DNA of 64,000 nt from Jeotgalicoccus halotolerans (lineage in GTDB: Bacteria; Bacillota; Bacilli; Staphylococcales; Salinicoccaceae): positions 248,001 through 312,000 of the forward strand of contig NZ_QUMW01000009.1 in assembly GCF_003387165.1 (NCBI RefSeq). Reading direction: 5' to 3'. Under the pieces are notes generated by a model. The model saw only the letters and a program-made list of their open reading frames with translations, was not told the origin of the DNA and made no database searches. Below are positions 56,970 to 64,000 of this stretch, in pieces. Both the position numbers and the translations under genes were made by a program. The first letter of the stretch is position 1. Every line of letters begins with the position of its first letter.

Positions 56970-58715
56970 TTGGCAAAAGAATTAGACAAAGTGGACGTGG
57001 TAATTGTAGGCTCTGGCTGGGCTGGAGGAATTACTGCTGCAGAATTATCAAAGGAAGATTACAACATTGTTATGCTGGAAAGAGGAAAATCGCAAAAAAG
57101 AACAGATTTTGTCGGATCTAAAGATGAACTTAAATATTCCCGCAGAAAGAAAATGTTTCAAGACTTATCAAAAGAATCTTTAACAATAAGGAACACCTTG
57201 GATGAAACAGCAACTCCGCACAGAAGTAACGAAATGAATTCAATTAATGGTACAGACACAGGCGGTTCAGGTATGCACTGGAACGGCATGGTTTACAGAT
57301 GGCTGCCGACAGACTTTGAAATTAGAAGTAAATTGGAAGAAAAATACGGTAATGAGATATTTCCGGAGTATAGTTCTGCACAAGACTGGGGTATTACATA
57401 CGATGAATTAGATGAATACTATAACAAATTTGAAGAAACAACCGGGATTTCAGGGGAACCAGATCCATTACGACCGGAAAGAACGATGGACTATCCTACA
57501 CCGCCTTTAAAAGATACTGAAATTACAAGGTTGTTTAAAAGTACAACTAAAGAGATGGGATATCATCCTTACCAAATTCCATCTGCAAATTTATCAGAAA
57601 CTTATAAGAACCTGGATGGCGAACAGATTAATCAATGTATGTATTGTGCTTTTTGCGAGCAGTATGGATGTGACTTTGGAGCAAAAGCAGACCCGCTGGT
57701 GACAGTGCTTGCAACAGCACAAAAAAGTGATAATTTCACTTTAAAAAATGATTCATATGTGACCCGTGTCTTACATAAGAATGGTAAAGCAACTGGTGTT
57801 AAATATGTAGATATGTTATCCGGGGAAGAATATGAACAGCCTGCAGATTTAGTAGTAGTAGCGGGTTATACTTTTACCAATACTCGTTTAATGCTGCTAT
57901 CTGATATTGGAGAAAAATATGATCCTGAAACAGGTGAAGGTGTGATAGGGAAAAATATTACCGCTCATACTGTCAATTTAACCCATACTAGAGTCAGAGG
58001 ATTTTTCGATGATAAGAAGTTTAATCGCTATGCCGGTGCTGGGGCATTAGGTGCAACAATGGATGATTTTAACTTGGAACAGCTTGATTTTAACGAAGTT
58101 GATTTTCTGCATGGGTTTTTAATTCGTGCAACTCAACTAGGGGACAGACCTATTTCAAATAACTTTGTGCCTGATGACTTGGAACTATCTGATTGGGGTC
58201 CGGAGTTTAAAGACAAATCTTTATTTTATACAAACAGAAGGATCGATATGCAGCAGCAAAATGGAGTTCTGCCACAGAAAGAAAATTATATGGACTTAGA
58301 CCCAAACTATACAGACGTTTTTGGAGATCCGTTACTGCGTGTGACTTATAAATTTAGTGATATTGATAGAAACATTGTAAAATATGCTCATCAGCAGTCC
58401 AAAGAAATCTTAGAGAAAATGGGAGCAGATTATATTAATGTTCCTGAAATAGATGATTCGGTAGAGTTTGGTAAAAACTCACTATCTGACCATACCGGCG
58501 GCGGTGTGATAATGGGAGATGATCCTGCTACTTCTGCAGTCAATACCTATTCTCAAATGTGGGATATGGAAAATCTTTTTGTGGTGGGAGCTTCTTCTTT
58601 CCCGCTGCATTCAAGTTCAAATCCTACAGGAACAGTGGGTGCTTTAGCCTATAGAGCAGCTGAAGGGATGAAAGAGTATATGAAGAATAATAAAGTATTA
58701 GAAAAAGCAGATTAA
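56970..58715 (+). CDS. GMC-family FAD oxidoreductase (gluconate 2-dehydrogenase-like large subunit)
   Basis: 581 residues. The N-terminal FAD fold is VVIVGSGWAGGITAAELS (residues 9-26). GTDTGGSGMHWNGMVYRW follows and NQCMYCAFCEQYGCDFGAK (about 225) holds a four-Cys cluster of this subfamily. The C-terminal catalytic segment has DHTGGGVIMG with His and NPTGTVGALAYRAAEGM. It should oxidise a sugar acid or polyol outside the membrane. It has no signal peptide and so is expected to leave the cell with the Tat-tagged small subunit. The start is TTG 56970 after AGGGGGA. No dihaem cytochrome subunit follows, so the electron acceptor is open; the cytochrome c at 33.0 kb is one candidate. Confidence 0.88.
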   Translation: MAKELDKVDVVIVGSGWAGGITAAELSKEDYNIVMLERGKSQKRTDFVGSKDELKYSRRKKMFQDLSKESLTIRNTLDETATPHRSNEMNSINGTDTGGSGMHWNGMVYRWLPTDFEIRSKLEEKYGNEIFPEYSSAQDWGITYDELDEYYNKFEETTGISGEPDPLRPERTMDYPTPPLKDTEITRLFKSTTKEMGYHPYQIPSANLSETYKNLDGEQINQCMYCAFCEQYGCDFGAKADPLVTVLATAQKSDNFTLKNDSYVTRVLHKNGKATGVKYVDMLSGEEYEQPADLVVVAGYTFTNTRLMLLSDIGEKYDPETGEGVIGKNITAHTVNLTHTRVRGFFDDKKFNRYAGAGALGATMDDFNLEQLDFNEVDFLHGFLIRATQLGDRPISNNFVPDDLELSDWGPEFKDKSLFYTNRRIDMQQQNGVLPQKENYMDLDPNYTDVFGDPLLRVTYKFSDIDRNIVKYAHQQSKEILEKMGADYINVPEIDDSVEFGKNSLSDHTGGGVIMGDDPATSAVNTYSQMWDMENLFVVGASSFPLHSSSNPTGTVGALAYRAAEGMKEYMKNNKVLEKAD

Positions 58716-58852
58716 ATATGAAAATATAATTTTGTGATAAATTCACTTTGGGATTATAGGAGATTTATTTCTGCGGAGTGAATTACTTTCAGTAGTTGTA
58801 TTCAAGAGGACAAAGAAAATATTAATAAAGGCTCCGTTAAATTTACGTGCAA

Positions 58853-58885
58853 AGAAAAGACTGGAATATTATTCCAGTCTTTTCT
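58853..58885 (+). terminator. Terminator downstream of the GMC operon
   Basis: A perfect 15-bp stem (58853-58867 with 58871-58885), a 3-nt loop and internal T4, about 140 nt past the stop. The 342-nt gap 58716-59057 holds no gene; an 8-bp inverted repeat AATTCACT/AGTGAATT (58740-58784) is also there. Confidence 0.8.
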
Positions 58886-59057
58886 AATTATCTCTATAAA
58901 TATATACAACATCTCCTGACTTGTAGTATCAATATAACAAGTATGCTGGAGAAGTCACAGATTATATGAGATCGGCATTATATATTACAGCTTTTACTTT
59001 ATAAAAAATCCAGGAAAGCGTACAATAAATGCTTAAGAAATAATTAGGGGCATCGCA

Positions 59058-60071
59058 ATGGACAAAGAGACGATGAGACGGACTGATAAAGAAGAATACA
59101 GTACTGTCACAAAAACTAGAGTAAGAAAAAGAGGCTTTATAATTTTAGGGATTTTTGCGCTGTTTGCAATTATACTTTTATATATTTTTTTCAGTTTTAG
59201 ATCTGGATTGAATATTGCAAAAGAAAATGGTGTAGAGAACACCGGTGAAGAATTTAATCCAATAGATAATCATGATGGTAAAAAAACGATAATGATTATT
59301 GGTAAAGACCGGATGGACGAAGGTGCAGAGCGTACCGATGTCATTATGCTTGGCCAGTATGACTATATGCAGAAGGAAATGAAACTGGTCTCTGTAATGA
59401 GAGATATTTACGTAGATATACCTGGTTATCAGAGTTATAAAATTAATGCGGTATACTCGCTCGGCGGAGTGGAATTACTCCGTGAAGTGATGGCACATAA
59501 TTTTGATATTAATGTAGAAGAATACGTAACGGTGGATTACGACGCCTTTATGGAAACGGTGAATGTCGTCAATCCAAATGGTGTCACTATAGATGTAGAG
59601 AAAGATATGTCCGAAAAAATCGATACTGAACTGAAGCAGGGTGAACAACAGCTGAATGGTAAAGACCTCCTTGGCTACGCACGTTTCCGGAACGATGAAG
59701 AAGGCGACTTCGGCCGGGTGAGACGCCAGCAGCAGGTGCTCAGTGCAATTCAGGACGAAATTATCAGTGTCGACGGAATTGTTAAGCTGCCTAAGATACT
59801 TGGAACAGGCATGGGATATGTTGATACCTCAATGTCAAATAAAGAAATGTACCGGATGATTATGAGCTTTATGATCAGAGGGGATAAGGATATCGACACG
59901 ATGACACTGCCTCTGGATAACACCTATCAGTTTATGGATACAAGTCATGCCGGTAACGTAATTGATATGGATTTTGAAACGAACAGTACAGCCTTGAAAG
60001 ATTTCTTGAATAAAAGTGCTCGTAAAGAAAACGAAGAATCTTCTGAAAGCAGTATTGATGAAAATATGTAA
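59058..60071 (+). CDS. LytR-CpsA-Psr (LCP) family protein
   Basis: 337 residues: a basic cytosolic N-terminus, one membrane helix (about 28-48, FIILGIFALFAIILLYIFF) and an extracellular LCP domain (about 75-290). Family residues appear in RTDVIMLGQYD, SVMRDIYVDIPGY, KINAVYSLGG and GYARFRNDEEGDFGRVRRQQQ, whose arginines bind the polyprenyl pyrophosphate. LCP enzymes attach teichoic acid or capsule to peptidoglycan. GGGG precedes the ATG. It is monocistronic and one of probably several paralogues. Confidence 0.92.
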   Translation: MDKETMRRTDKEEYSTVTKTRVRKRGFIILGIFALFAIILLYIFFSFRSGLNIAKENGVENTGEEFNPIDNHDGKKTIMIIGKDRMDEGAERTDVIMLGQYDYMQKEMKLVSVMRDIYVDIPGYQSYKINAVYSLGGVELLREVMAHNFDINVEEYVTVDYDAFMETVNVVNPNGVTIDVEKDMSEKIDTELKQGEQQLNGKDLLGYARFRNDEEGDFGRVRRQQQVLSAIQDEIISVDGIVKLPKILGTGMGYVDTSMSNKEMYRMIMSFMIRGDKDIDTMTLPLDNTYQFMDTSHAGNVIDMDFETNSTALKDFLNKSARKENEESSESSIDENM

Positions 60072-60079
60072 AATGAGAT

Positions 60080-60127
60080 AATACAGCTATTAAAGTTATT
60101 ACGACTTTGGCAGCTGTATTAATTTTG
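60080..60127 (+). terminator. Terminator of the LCP gene
   Basis: AATACAGCT (60080-60088) pairs with AGCTGTATT (60112-60120) with an inner AAAGT/ACTTT stem, then AATTTTG. Confidence 0.75.
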
Positions 60128-60165
60128 TAAATAGTATACATATTTTAAAGCTCTTTAGGGTAAAA

Positions 60166-60187
60166 CTAATTAAATTATATTAATTAG
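60166..60187. promoter_or_regulatory. Perfect palindrome over the P450 ribosome site (putative operator)
   Basis: CTAATTAA (60166-60173) and TTAATTAG (60180-60187) form a perfect inverted repeat around ATTATA. It ends on the first G of the GGAG ribosome site, and a TATATT lies inside it. This is a good operator shape, but no regulator gene is adjacent. Confidence 0.5.
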
Positions 60188-60197
60188 GAGTGTTTAA

Positions 60198-61448
60198 ATG
60201 AATTCAAATATGCCAAAAGATTCTGGTTTTGACAAGACTTTAAGTATTCTTAAAGAGGGTTACGAGTTCGTTATGAATCGTGATAAGGAGCTTGACACAA
60301 ACATTTTCGAAACGCGTGTCCTCGGGGAAAAGACCATCTGTCTCACAGGCAGTGAACAGGCTGAATTGTTTTACGACAACACCCGCTTCAGACGCAGTGA
60401 TGCTGCGCCCGCCAGAGTACAAAAAACGCTCTTCGGCGAAGGGGGCGTCCAGGGTCTCGACGGTGATGCGCACAAAAATCGTAAAGCGATGTTCATGTCG
60501 CTAATGGATAACAAAGCCATGGATGAGATTGAGGATCTCACAGAGAAATACTGGCACGAATTTTTTGCGGAAATCAATTGGAACGATACTGTGGAGTTAT
60601 ACGAAGCAGCGAAGGTAGTACTTCTGCAGGTTGCCTGCGACTGGGTCGGTGTTTCGCTGGAAGATGAAGATATTGAAACTCGCGCGGGTCAGATTTCTGA
60701 TTTATACGAGTCGCCTGCAGCGCTCGGAATCCAGCACTGGAAAGGGCGTAAATCACGGTCTGAGGCTGAGGACTGGATTCAGGGGCTTATTGAAGGTGTG
60801 CGTAATGGTGAGATTGAAGCGGATAAAGACAGAGCGCTCTATCAGTTCGCTATGCACAAAGATTTAGACGGCGAGCTTTTAGATTCTCAGATTGCGACAG
60901 TGGAGCTTTTAAATCTTATCCGTCCGATTAATGCTATTAGTGTCTGGGTTGCTATGATAGGTCTTGCTCTTCATGAACATCCAGAGGCAGCAGAGAAACT
61001 GCAAGATGCCAATCAAGAGCAGCTCGAATGGTTCATACAGGAAGTCAGACGCTATTATCCTTTCTTCCCGGTCGCAGTCGCACGTGTGGCGATTGATTTC
61101 GAATGGCAGGGCTACGAGTTTAAGGAAGGGACTTTAACGCTGTTGGACTTATACGGTACCAACCGTCATCCTGATGACTGGTCAGAGCCTGAAGTATTTT
61201 CTCCGGAGCGTTTTGAAGGCTGGCAGCAGACACCGTTTAACTTTATTCCGCAGGGCGGCGGATCTTATGACTTCGGTCACCGCTGTGCAGGGGAGTTTAT
61301 CACCATAGTCGTCATGCGGACAACACTCGACTTTCTGGTCAATCACTTGGAATTCGAAGTGCCGGACCAGGATTTCAGCTTTGAATACAACGATATTCCA
61401 GCTGTGCCGAATGACAAAGTGAAAATAAAACCGACGCGTTTAAAATAA
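60198..61448 (+). CDS. Cytochrome P450 CYP152 fatty-acid peroxygenase
   Basis: 416 residues, soluble. The haem cysteine is Cys363 in FGHRCAGEF, the same number as in B. subtilis P450BSbeta. Arg242-Pro243 (LIRPINAI), which bind the substrate carboxylate in CYP152 enzymes, and Phe79 are also at identical positions. Residue 85 is Gln (GGVQGLDG), as in P450BSbeta, whereas the alkene-forming OleT of Jeotgalicoccus has His85. Hydrogen-peroxide-driven alpha/beta hydroxylation of fatty acids is therefore more likely than decarboxylation. The ribosome site TAGGAG overlaps a palindrome. GC content returns to the backbone level. It is monocistronic. Confidence 0.93.
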   Translation: MNSNMPKDSGFDKTLSILKEGYEFVMNRDKELDTNIFETRVLGEKTICLTGSEQAELFYDNTRFRRSDAAPARVQKTLFGEGGVQGLDGDAHKNRKAMFMSLMDNKAMDEIEDLTEKYWHEFFAEINWNDTVELYEAAKVVLLQVACDWVGVSLEDEDIETRAGQISDLYESPAALGIQHWKGRKSRSEAEDWIQGLIEGVRNGEIEADKDRALYQFAMHKDLDGELLDSQIATVELLNLIRPINAISVWVAMIGLALHEHPEAAEKLQDANQEQLEWFIQEVRRYYPFFPVAVARVAIDFEWQGYEFKEGTLTLLDLYGTNRHPDDWSEPEVFSPERFEGWQQTPFNFIPQGGGSYDFGHRCAGEFITIVVMRTTLDFLVNHLEFEVPDQDFSFEYNDIPAVPNDKVKIKPTRLK

Positions 61449-61479
61449 CTGAAATAATCAAATGAAATTGAATGGAGAA

Positions 61480-61511
61480 GGATGGGGGAAAATATTAACC
61501 CCCATCCTTTT
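61480..61511. terminator. Bidirectional terminator between P450 and hydrolase genes
   Basis: GGATGGGGG (61480-61488) pairs with CCCCCATCC (61499-61507), loop of 10, then TTTT. On the minus strand the hydrolase stop codon precedes it. Confidence 0.88.
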
Positions 61512-62295
61512 ATGGAATCATTTCATCTAATAATTGACCGTACATACCAATATTATTTTCAGATAAAAGATGACCGTAATTTTTAAGAATGATTCTTTCA
61601 GTTTTCCATCCCTGATCTCTGTAAAATCTTTCACCTTGTTTGCTTGCTGCCAATGCATTAAACGGGTTCTCATCATTAGAATCCCCGGTATCATTCTCTC
61701 CAATAAACCAAGTTATAGGGAAACTTCCATCAATTACATCTTCTTTTCTAAGTGAGTCAGTAATACCCTCCGCTGCAGGTGATCCTCCGCCTCCAAATAA
61801 AATTACACCGCCGCTTTTTATATCGGTGCGCTTAAGTTTTTCTATCAGCCAATATGTAGTTATTTCAGCACCCCCGGAAAAACCGCTGATCCAAACCTTT
61901 TGATGTTCAGGAAAAGTACTTATTAGTTCAATAAGGTATTCAGCGTTATCTTCTCCATTTTCCCACCATGTATCTGCTGAAGGAGTATGCGGGACAATTA
62001 ATGTTAAATTCTTTTCTTCTGCAACCGCTTTGATTCCATTTTTACCGCCTAAATACTCTTTAGAATACGGGTGTTTAAATTCATATGCTCCGTCACCATG
62101 GAGCCATAATAGTATACCTTCTGAATCTGCAGCTTGCTGAATCAGGTAGTCTCCTTCTATACCATTCTCTGATACGAAATTTTTTTTATGTAATCCATTG
62201 CTATTAAGAAATAATATTATAATAGATAATAGAAGCAAAACTGTTATAACTATCACTAAAATTCCTTTAACATTTAAATGAATAATGATTTTCAC
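61510..62295 (-). CDS. Membrane-anchored alpha/beta hydrolase
   Basis: 261 residues. An N-terminal signal anchor (about 10-30, GILVIVITVLLLLSIIILFL) places the domain outside. The nucleophile elbow is GFSGGAE (Ser about residue 145), the oxyanion-side strand is LWLHGDGAYEF, an acidic residue is available in GENDTGDSND and the histidine in NYGHLLSE. It resembles dienelactone hydrolase/poly-3-hydroxybutyrate depolymerase-like esterases; the substrate is unknown. The start is GTG at 62295 with only a weak AGG upstream. Codon use is AT-rich relative to the P450 gene it faces. Confidence 0.75.
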   Translation of the reverse strand: MKIIIHLNVKGILVIVITVLLLLSIIILFLNSNGLHKKNFVSENGIEGDYLIQQAADSEGILLWLHGDGAYEFKHPYSKEYLGGKNGIKAVAEEKNLTLIVPHTPSADTWWENGEDNAEYLIELISTFPEHQKVWISGFSGGAEITTYWLIEKLKRTDIKSGGVILFGGGGSPAAEGITDSLRKEDVIDGSFPITWFIGENDTGDSNDENPFNALAASKQGERFYRDQGWKTERIILKNYGHLLSENNIGMYGQLLDEMIP

Positions 62296-62477
62296 CTGCT
62301 TTATTTAAAATTTAACAATGATTTCATTATCTCTTTAGTAATAGATAATGAAAAACGAAAGATAGAACCGCCCGGTTTAAAATGATTCATACAATTCTCA
62401 TCAGACTTTACTTTCTATTTAAGTTATATGTGCTATTATAATGCTTATTAATGAATCAAGACAATTGGGAGATAACC

Positions 62478-63067
62478 ATGAAAATAAGAATAATAGTCAT
62501 CATCATATGTATTGCTTTAATGCTGATGATGACATCAGTCATAGACAGCTTTAATCATAATGAGACAGACATACCAGAAAAAGCGGATGTCATTATTATG
62601 CTCGGCGGCGGAGATAAGGGGCGCATGGAAAAAGCAGCCGAACTGTATCATGAAGGCTACGCGGACTATGTCATCATTACACCGGAGAGCGAGGATATCT
62701 ATCCGTAGAGTACAGCATTTGCTGTGGAGCTGGGTATTCCTGAGGATGCCATTATAGAAGAGTATGAAGCAACGAGTACTTATACTAACGCAGTTGAGTC
62801 ATTTAAAATCATGGATGAACACGGCTTTGACAGTGCTCTTGTTGTCACCAGCGACTATCACTTGAAGCGCTCCAAACTGATTTACGACAGAGTCAGTGAC
62901 GGGCAGTACGACTTGAAATATATCGCAGCCCTTGGTGCAGGCGGTGAAAAGTGGAACGAAAGATCTTATGCAGACAGAATCTGGTTCAGTGAATTTTACA
63001 AGCTGTGGGATACCGGCTCGGTTTGTACAACTTTATAGATGTGCCGGAGGAAGAAACGGATCTGTAA
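62478..63067 (+). pseudogene. YdcF-family (DUF218) membrane protein, broken by a nonsense codon and a frameshift
   Basis: The frame starts at ATG 62478 after GGGAGAT, with a membrane helix, then the YdcF core ADVIIMLGGGDKGRMEKAAELYHEGYADYVIIT. A TAG at 62706-62708 interrupts it; the same frame then continues with STAFAVELGIPEDAIIEEY and SDYHLKRSKLIYDR. Near 63007-63009 one G of a GGG run seems lost: the read frame stops at 63038, whereas the +1 alternative gives GYRLGLYNFIDVPEEETDL and stops at 63067, which is a normal YdcF ending. Two independent lesions make a pseudogene likely, unless they are sequence errors. Relatives handle lipid carriers or envelope integrity (SanA/ElyC). Confidence 0.85.
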
Positions 63068-63112
63068 ATTATCAGTCAAGCAAAATCACAAAGATTCATA
63101 TATGAATAAGAG

Positions 63113-63143
63113 AAGCCAGCCCGAGCCGGGCTGGCTTATTTTT
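63113..63143. terminator. Bidirectional terminator after ydcF remnant and channel gene
   Basis: AAGCCAGCCC (63113-63122) pairs with GGGCTGGCTT (63128-63137), then ATTTTTAA. Confidence 0.88.
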
Positions 63144-63152
63144 AAAGTTATT

Positions 63153-63491
63153 TTACTGCTTGTTTTCAATATTATAATTAATGACTTCTTTTGCAATCAT
63201 AGCGAGCAGACTTATCATAATCCCCACACCAACGAGTAAATACATCATTGTGAATATTTTTCCTGTGCTGGTAGAAGGGCTGACTCCAGTTTCTACACCT
63301 GTCGGGATAAGACTGACTACTCCGAAGTAAACTGCATCAAGCACATGCCATCCCTCTACCTGAGTATAAAATAATGTGCCGGACAGCAGTATTAAAAATA
63401 ATGTAAGCAGCAGGGACTGAAAAACTGGCCTTGCCATGGCTTTCCCGAGGGCTTTAAGTAAACGGGCAGCAGTTAAGAAAAATGAAATCAT
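63153..63491 (-). CDS. Two-helix potassium channel-like protein with atypical filter
   Basis: 112 residues with the Ion_trans_2 layout: first helix about 25-44 (LLLTLFLILLSGTLFYTQVE), pore helix DAVYFGVVSL and second helix about 80-104 (GKIFTMMYLLVGVGIMISLLAMI). The canonical selectivity filter TVGYGD is replaced by IPTGVETG, followed by the normal SPSTSTGKIF. The fold fits a tetrameric cation channel, but K+ selectivity is not supported by the filter. AAGGAAG precedes ATG 63491. It has no RCK domain. It is monocistronic and convergent with the ydcF remnant. Confidence 0.8.
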   Translation of the reverse strand: MISFFLTAARLLKALGKAMARPVFQSLLLTLFLILLSGTLFYTQVEGWHVLDAVYFGVVSLIPTGVETGVSPSTSTGKIFTMMYLLVGVGIMISLLAMIAKEVINYNIENKQ

Positions 63492-63625
63492 AGTTTTACT
63501 TCCTTTTAAGAAAATGTAATGAATTGTTAAATAATATTATATCATCAGCATATGCTGAAACAAAAGATTTGGAAAAAGAAAATCTTTAAATTTATACGGA
63601 TAAACGGTGAACTCGGTATAAAAAA

Positions 63626-63777
63626 TGGACATTAAGTTAAGAGGAAATGGGGAATTTATTATGCCAAGAAGAACCTATGATAAACGATTTAAGATTCAAG
63701 CCGTTAAGTTAGTTATGGACGGCGAGTTTTCAGTTAAAGAAGTATCAGAACAATTAGAAGTCATCATAATATTTTAG
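63626..63777 (+). mobile_element. IS3-family remnant: 5' end and truncated OrfA
   Basis: An IS-like left end (TGGACATTAAGTTAAG at 63626-63641) precedes ATG 63661 and a frame starting MPRRTYDKRFKIQAVKLVMD, the helix-turn-helix N-terminus of IS3-family OrfA. After SEQLEV the similarity ends and the frame stops at 63777 with 38 residues. No OrfB and no matching right inverted repeat are seen before the window end, so most of the element is deleted or replaced. From 63778 to 63846 nothing is recognised. Confidence 0.8.
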
Positions 63778-63846
63778 CAGCTACACCTGGGTTCGGTGTT
63801 TTATATGCAACTTCCTATTTTTAATCATATTATGTGGCATTTTGCG

Positions 63847-63994
63847 CTGATTTAGACGATAACTTGTACTATAATTAAGAAGCTTCAATTTTTCAGGTCC
63901 TGAGGGGAAAACAGGACAGATGCTAAGCGTGTCAAAATCTCACAGTATTTATGAGAATTTGGACACTGTAATTATTTAAACAAAGTTCAGGAGG
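63847..63994 (+). promoter_or_regulatory. Promoter and structured leader for a gene beyond the window
   Basis: TATAAT at 63870-63875, with CTGATT 17 nt upstream, starts a leader. It has a GTCCTG/CAGGAC hairpin (63897-63902, 63912-63917, loop AGGGGAAAA) and a longer hairpin from GTGTC (63929) to GACAC (63966) with one mismatch and one bulge. AGGAGG at 63989-63994 is a near-perfect ribosome site, so a coding region starts just after base 64000. No known riboswitch class is recognised. Confidence 0.55.
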
Positions 63995-64000
63995 CTTATA

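Noticed and set aside
60198-61448. Calling the P450 OleT (alkene-forming)
   Set aside because: Residue 85 is Gln as in P450BSbeta, not His as in OleT.
63880-64000. T-box, TPP or SAM riboswitch at the right edge
   Set aside because: None of the class-defining sequence blocks (such as the T-box GGTGG bulge) is present.

Overview
The window is a chromosomal segment of a Gram-positive coccus of the family Staphylococcaceae. The gene order is the Staphylococcus housekeeping backbone: TrmH-pheST-zapA-cvpA-polX-mutS2-trxA-uvrC-sdhCAB-murI, tig-clpX-engB-hemAXCDBL, valS-folC and parE-parC-alsT. Departures from S. aureus are a c-type cytochrome behind the hem operon, a CYP152 fatty-acid peroxygenase, intermediate base composition and no RNase HIII gene between pheT and zapA. 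Together these suggest a Salinicoccus/Jeotgalicoccus-like genus. That genus call is an inference.

Layout. 0-6 kb: tail of an alanine/glycine symporter, M42 peptidase, 23S-type RNA methylase and T-box-controlled pheST. 6-21 kb: cell division (zapA), DNA repair (polX, mutS2, uvrC), thioredoxin, succinate dehydrogenase, glutamate racemase and house-cleaning enzymes. 21-24 kb: two arginine tRNA genes, a candidate structured RNA, a NUDIX protein and a hypothetical. 23-33.5 kb: trigger factor, ClpX, EngB and a six-gene haem pathway ending in a membrane-anchored cytochrome c. 33.6-52 kb: drug efflux MFS, an AbrB-type membrane protein, T-box valS and folC, MscL, aconitase with a CcpC-like site, PlsY, topoisomerase IV, an AlsT symporter and KtrA. 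52-64 kb is accessory: NUDIX, a zinc-ribbon membrane protein, MFS, DUF1002, a Tat-linked GMC dehydrogenase pair in AT-rich DNA, an LCP protein, a P450 peroxygenase, a hydrolase, a doubly broken ydcF, a K+ channel-like protein with an atypical filter, an IS3 remnant, and a structured leader for a gene just outside the window.

The most unusual signal is a set of tandem arrays with fixed geometry in four intergenic regions (6.07-6.45, 17.20-17.68, 35.11-35.38 and 41.00-41.25 kb), each just downstream of an operon end. The first two are inverted counterparts of one composite. Each joins two repeat families with the same 51-bp plan (8-bp arm, 18-nt centre, inverted 8-bp arm, 17-nt spacer) but different arm sequences. 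The other two have an exact 41-bp period. Arms and spacing are kept while centres drift, and periods of 41 and 51 bp are close to four and five helical turns. This fits arrays of protein-binding sites better than genes. The function is unknown.
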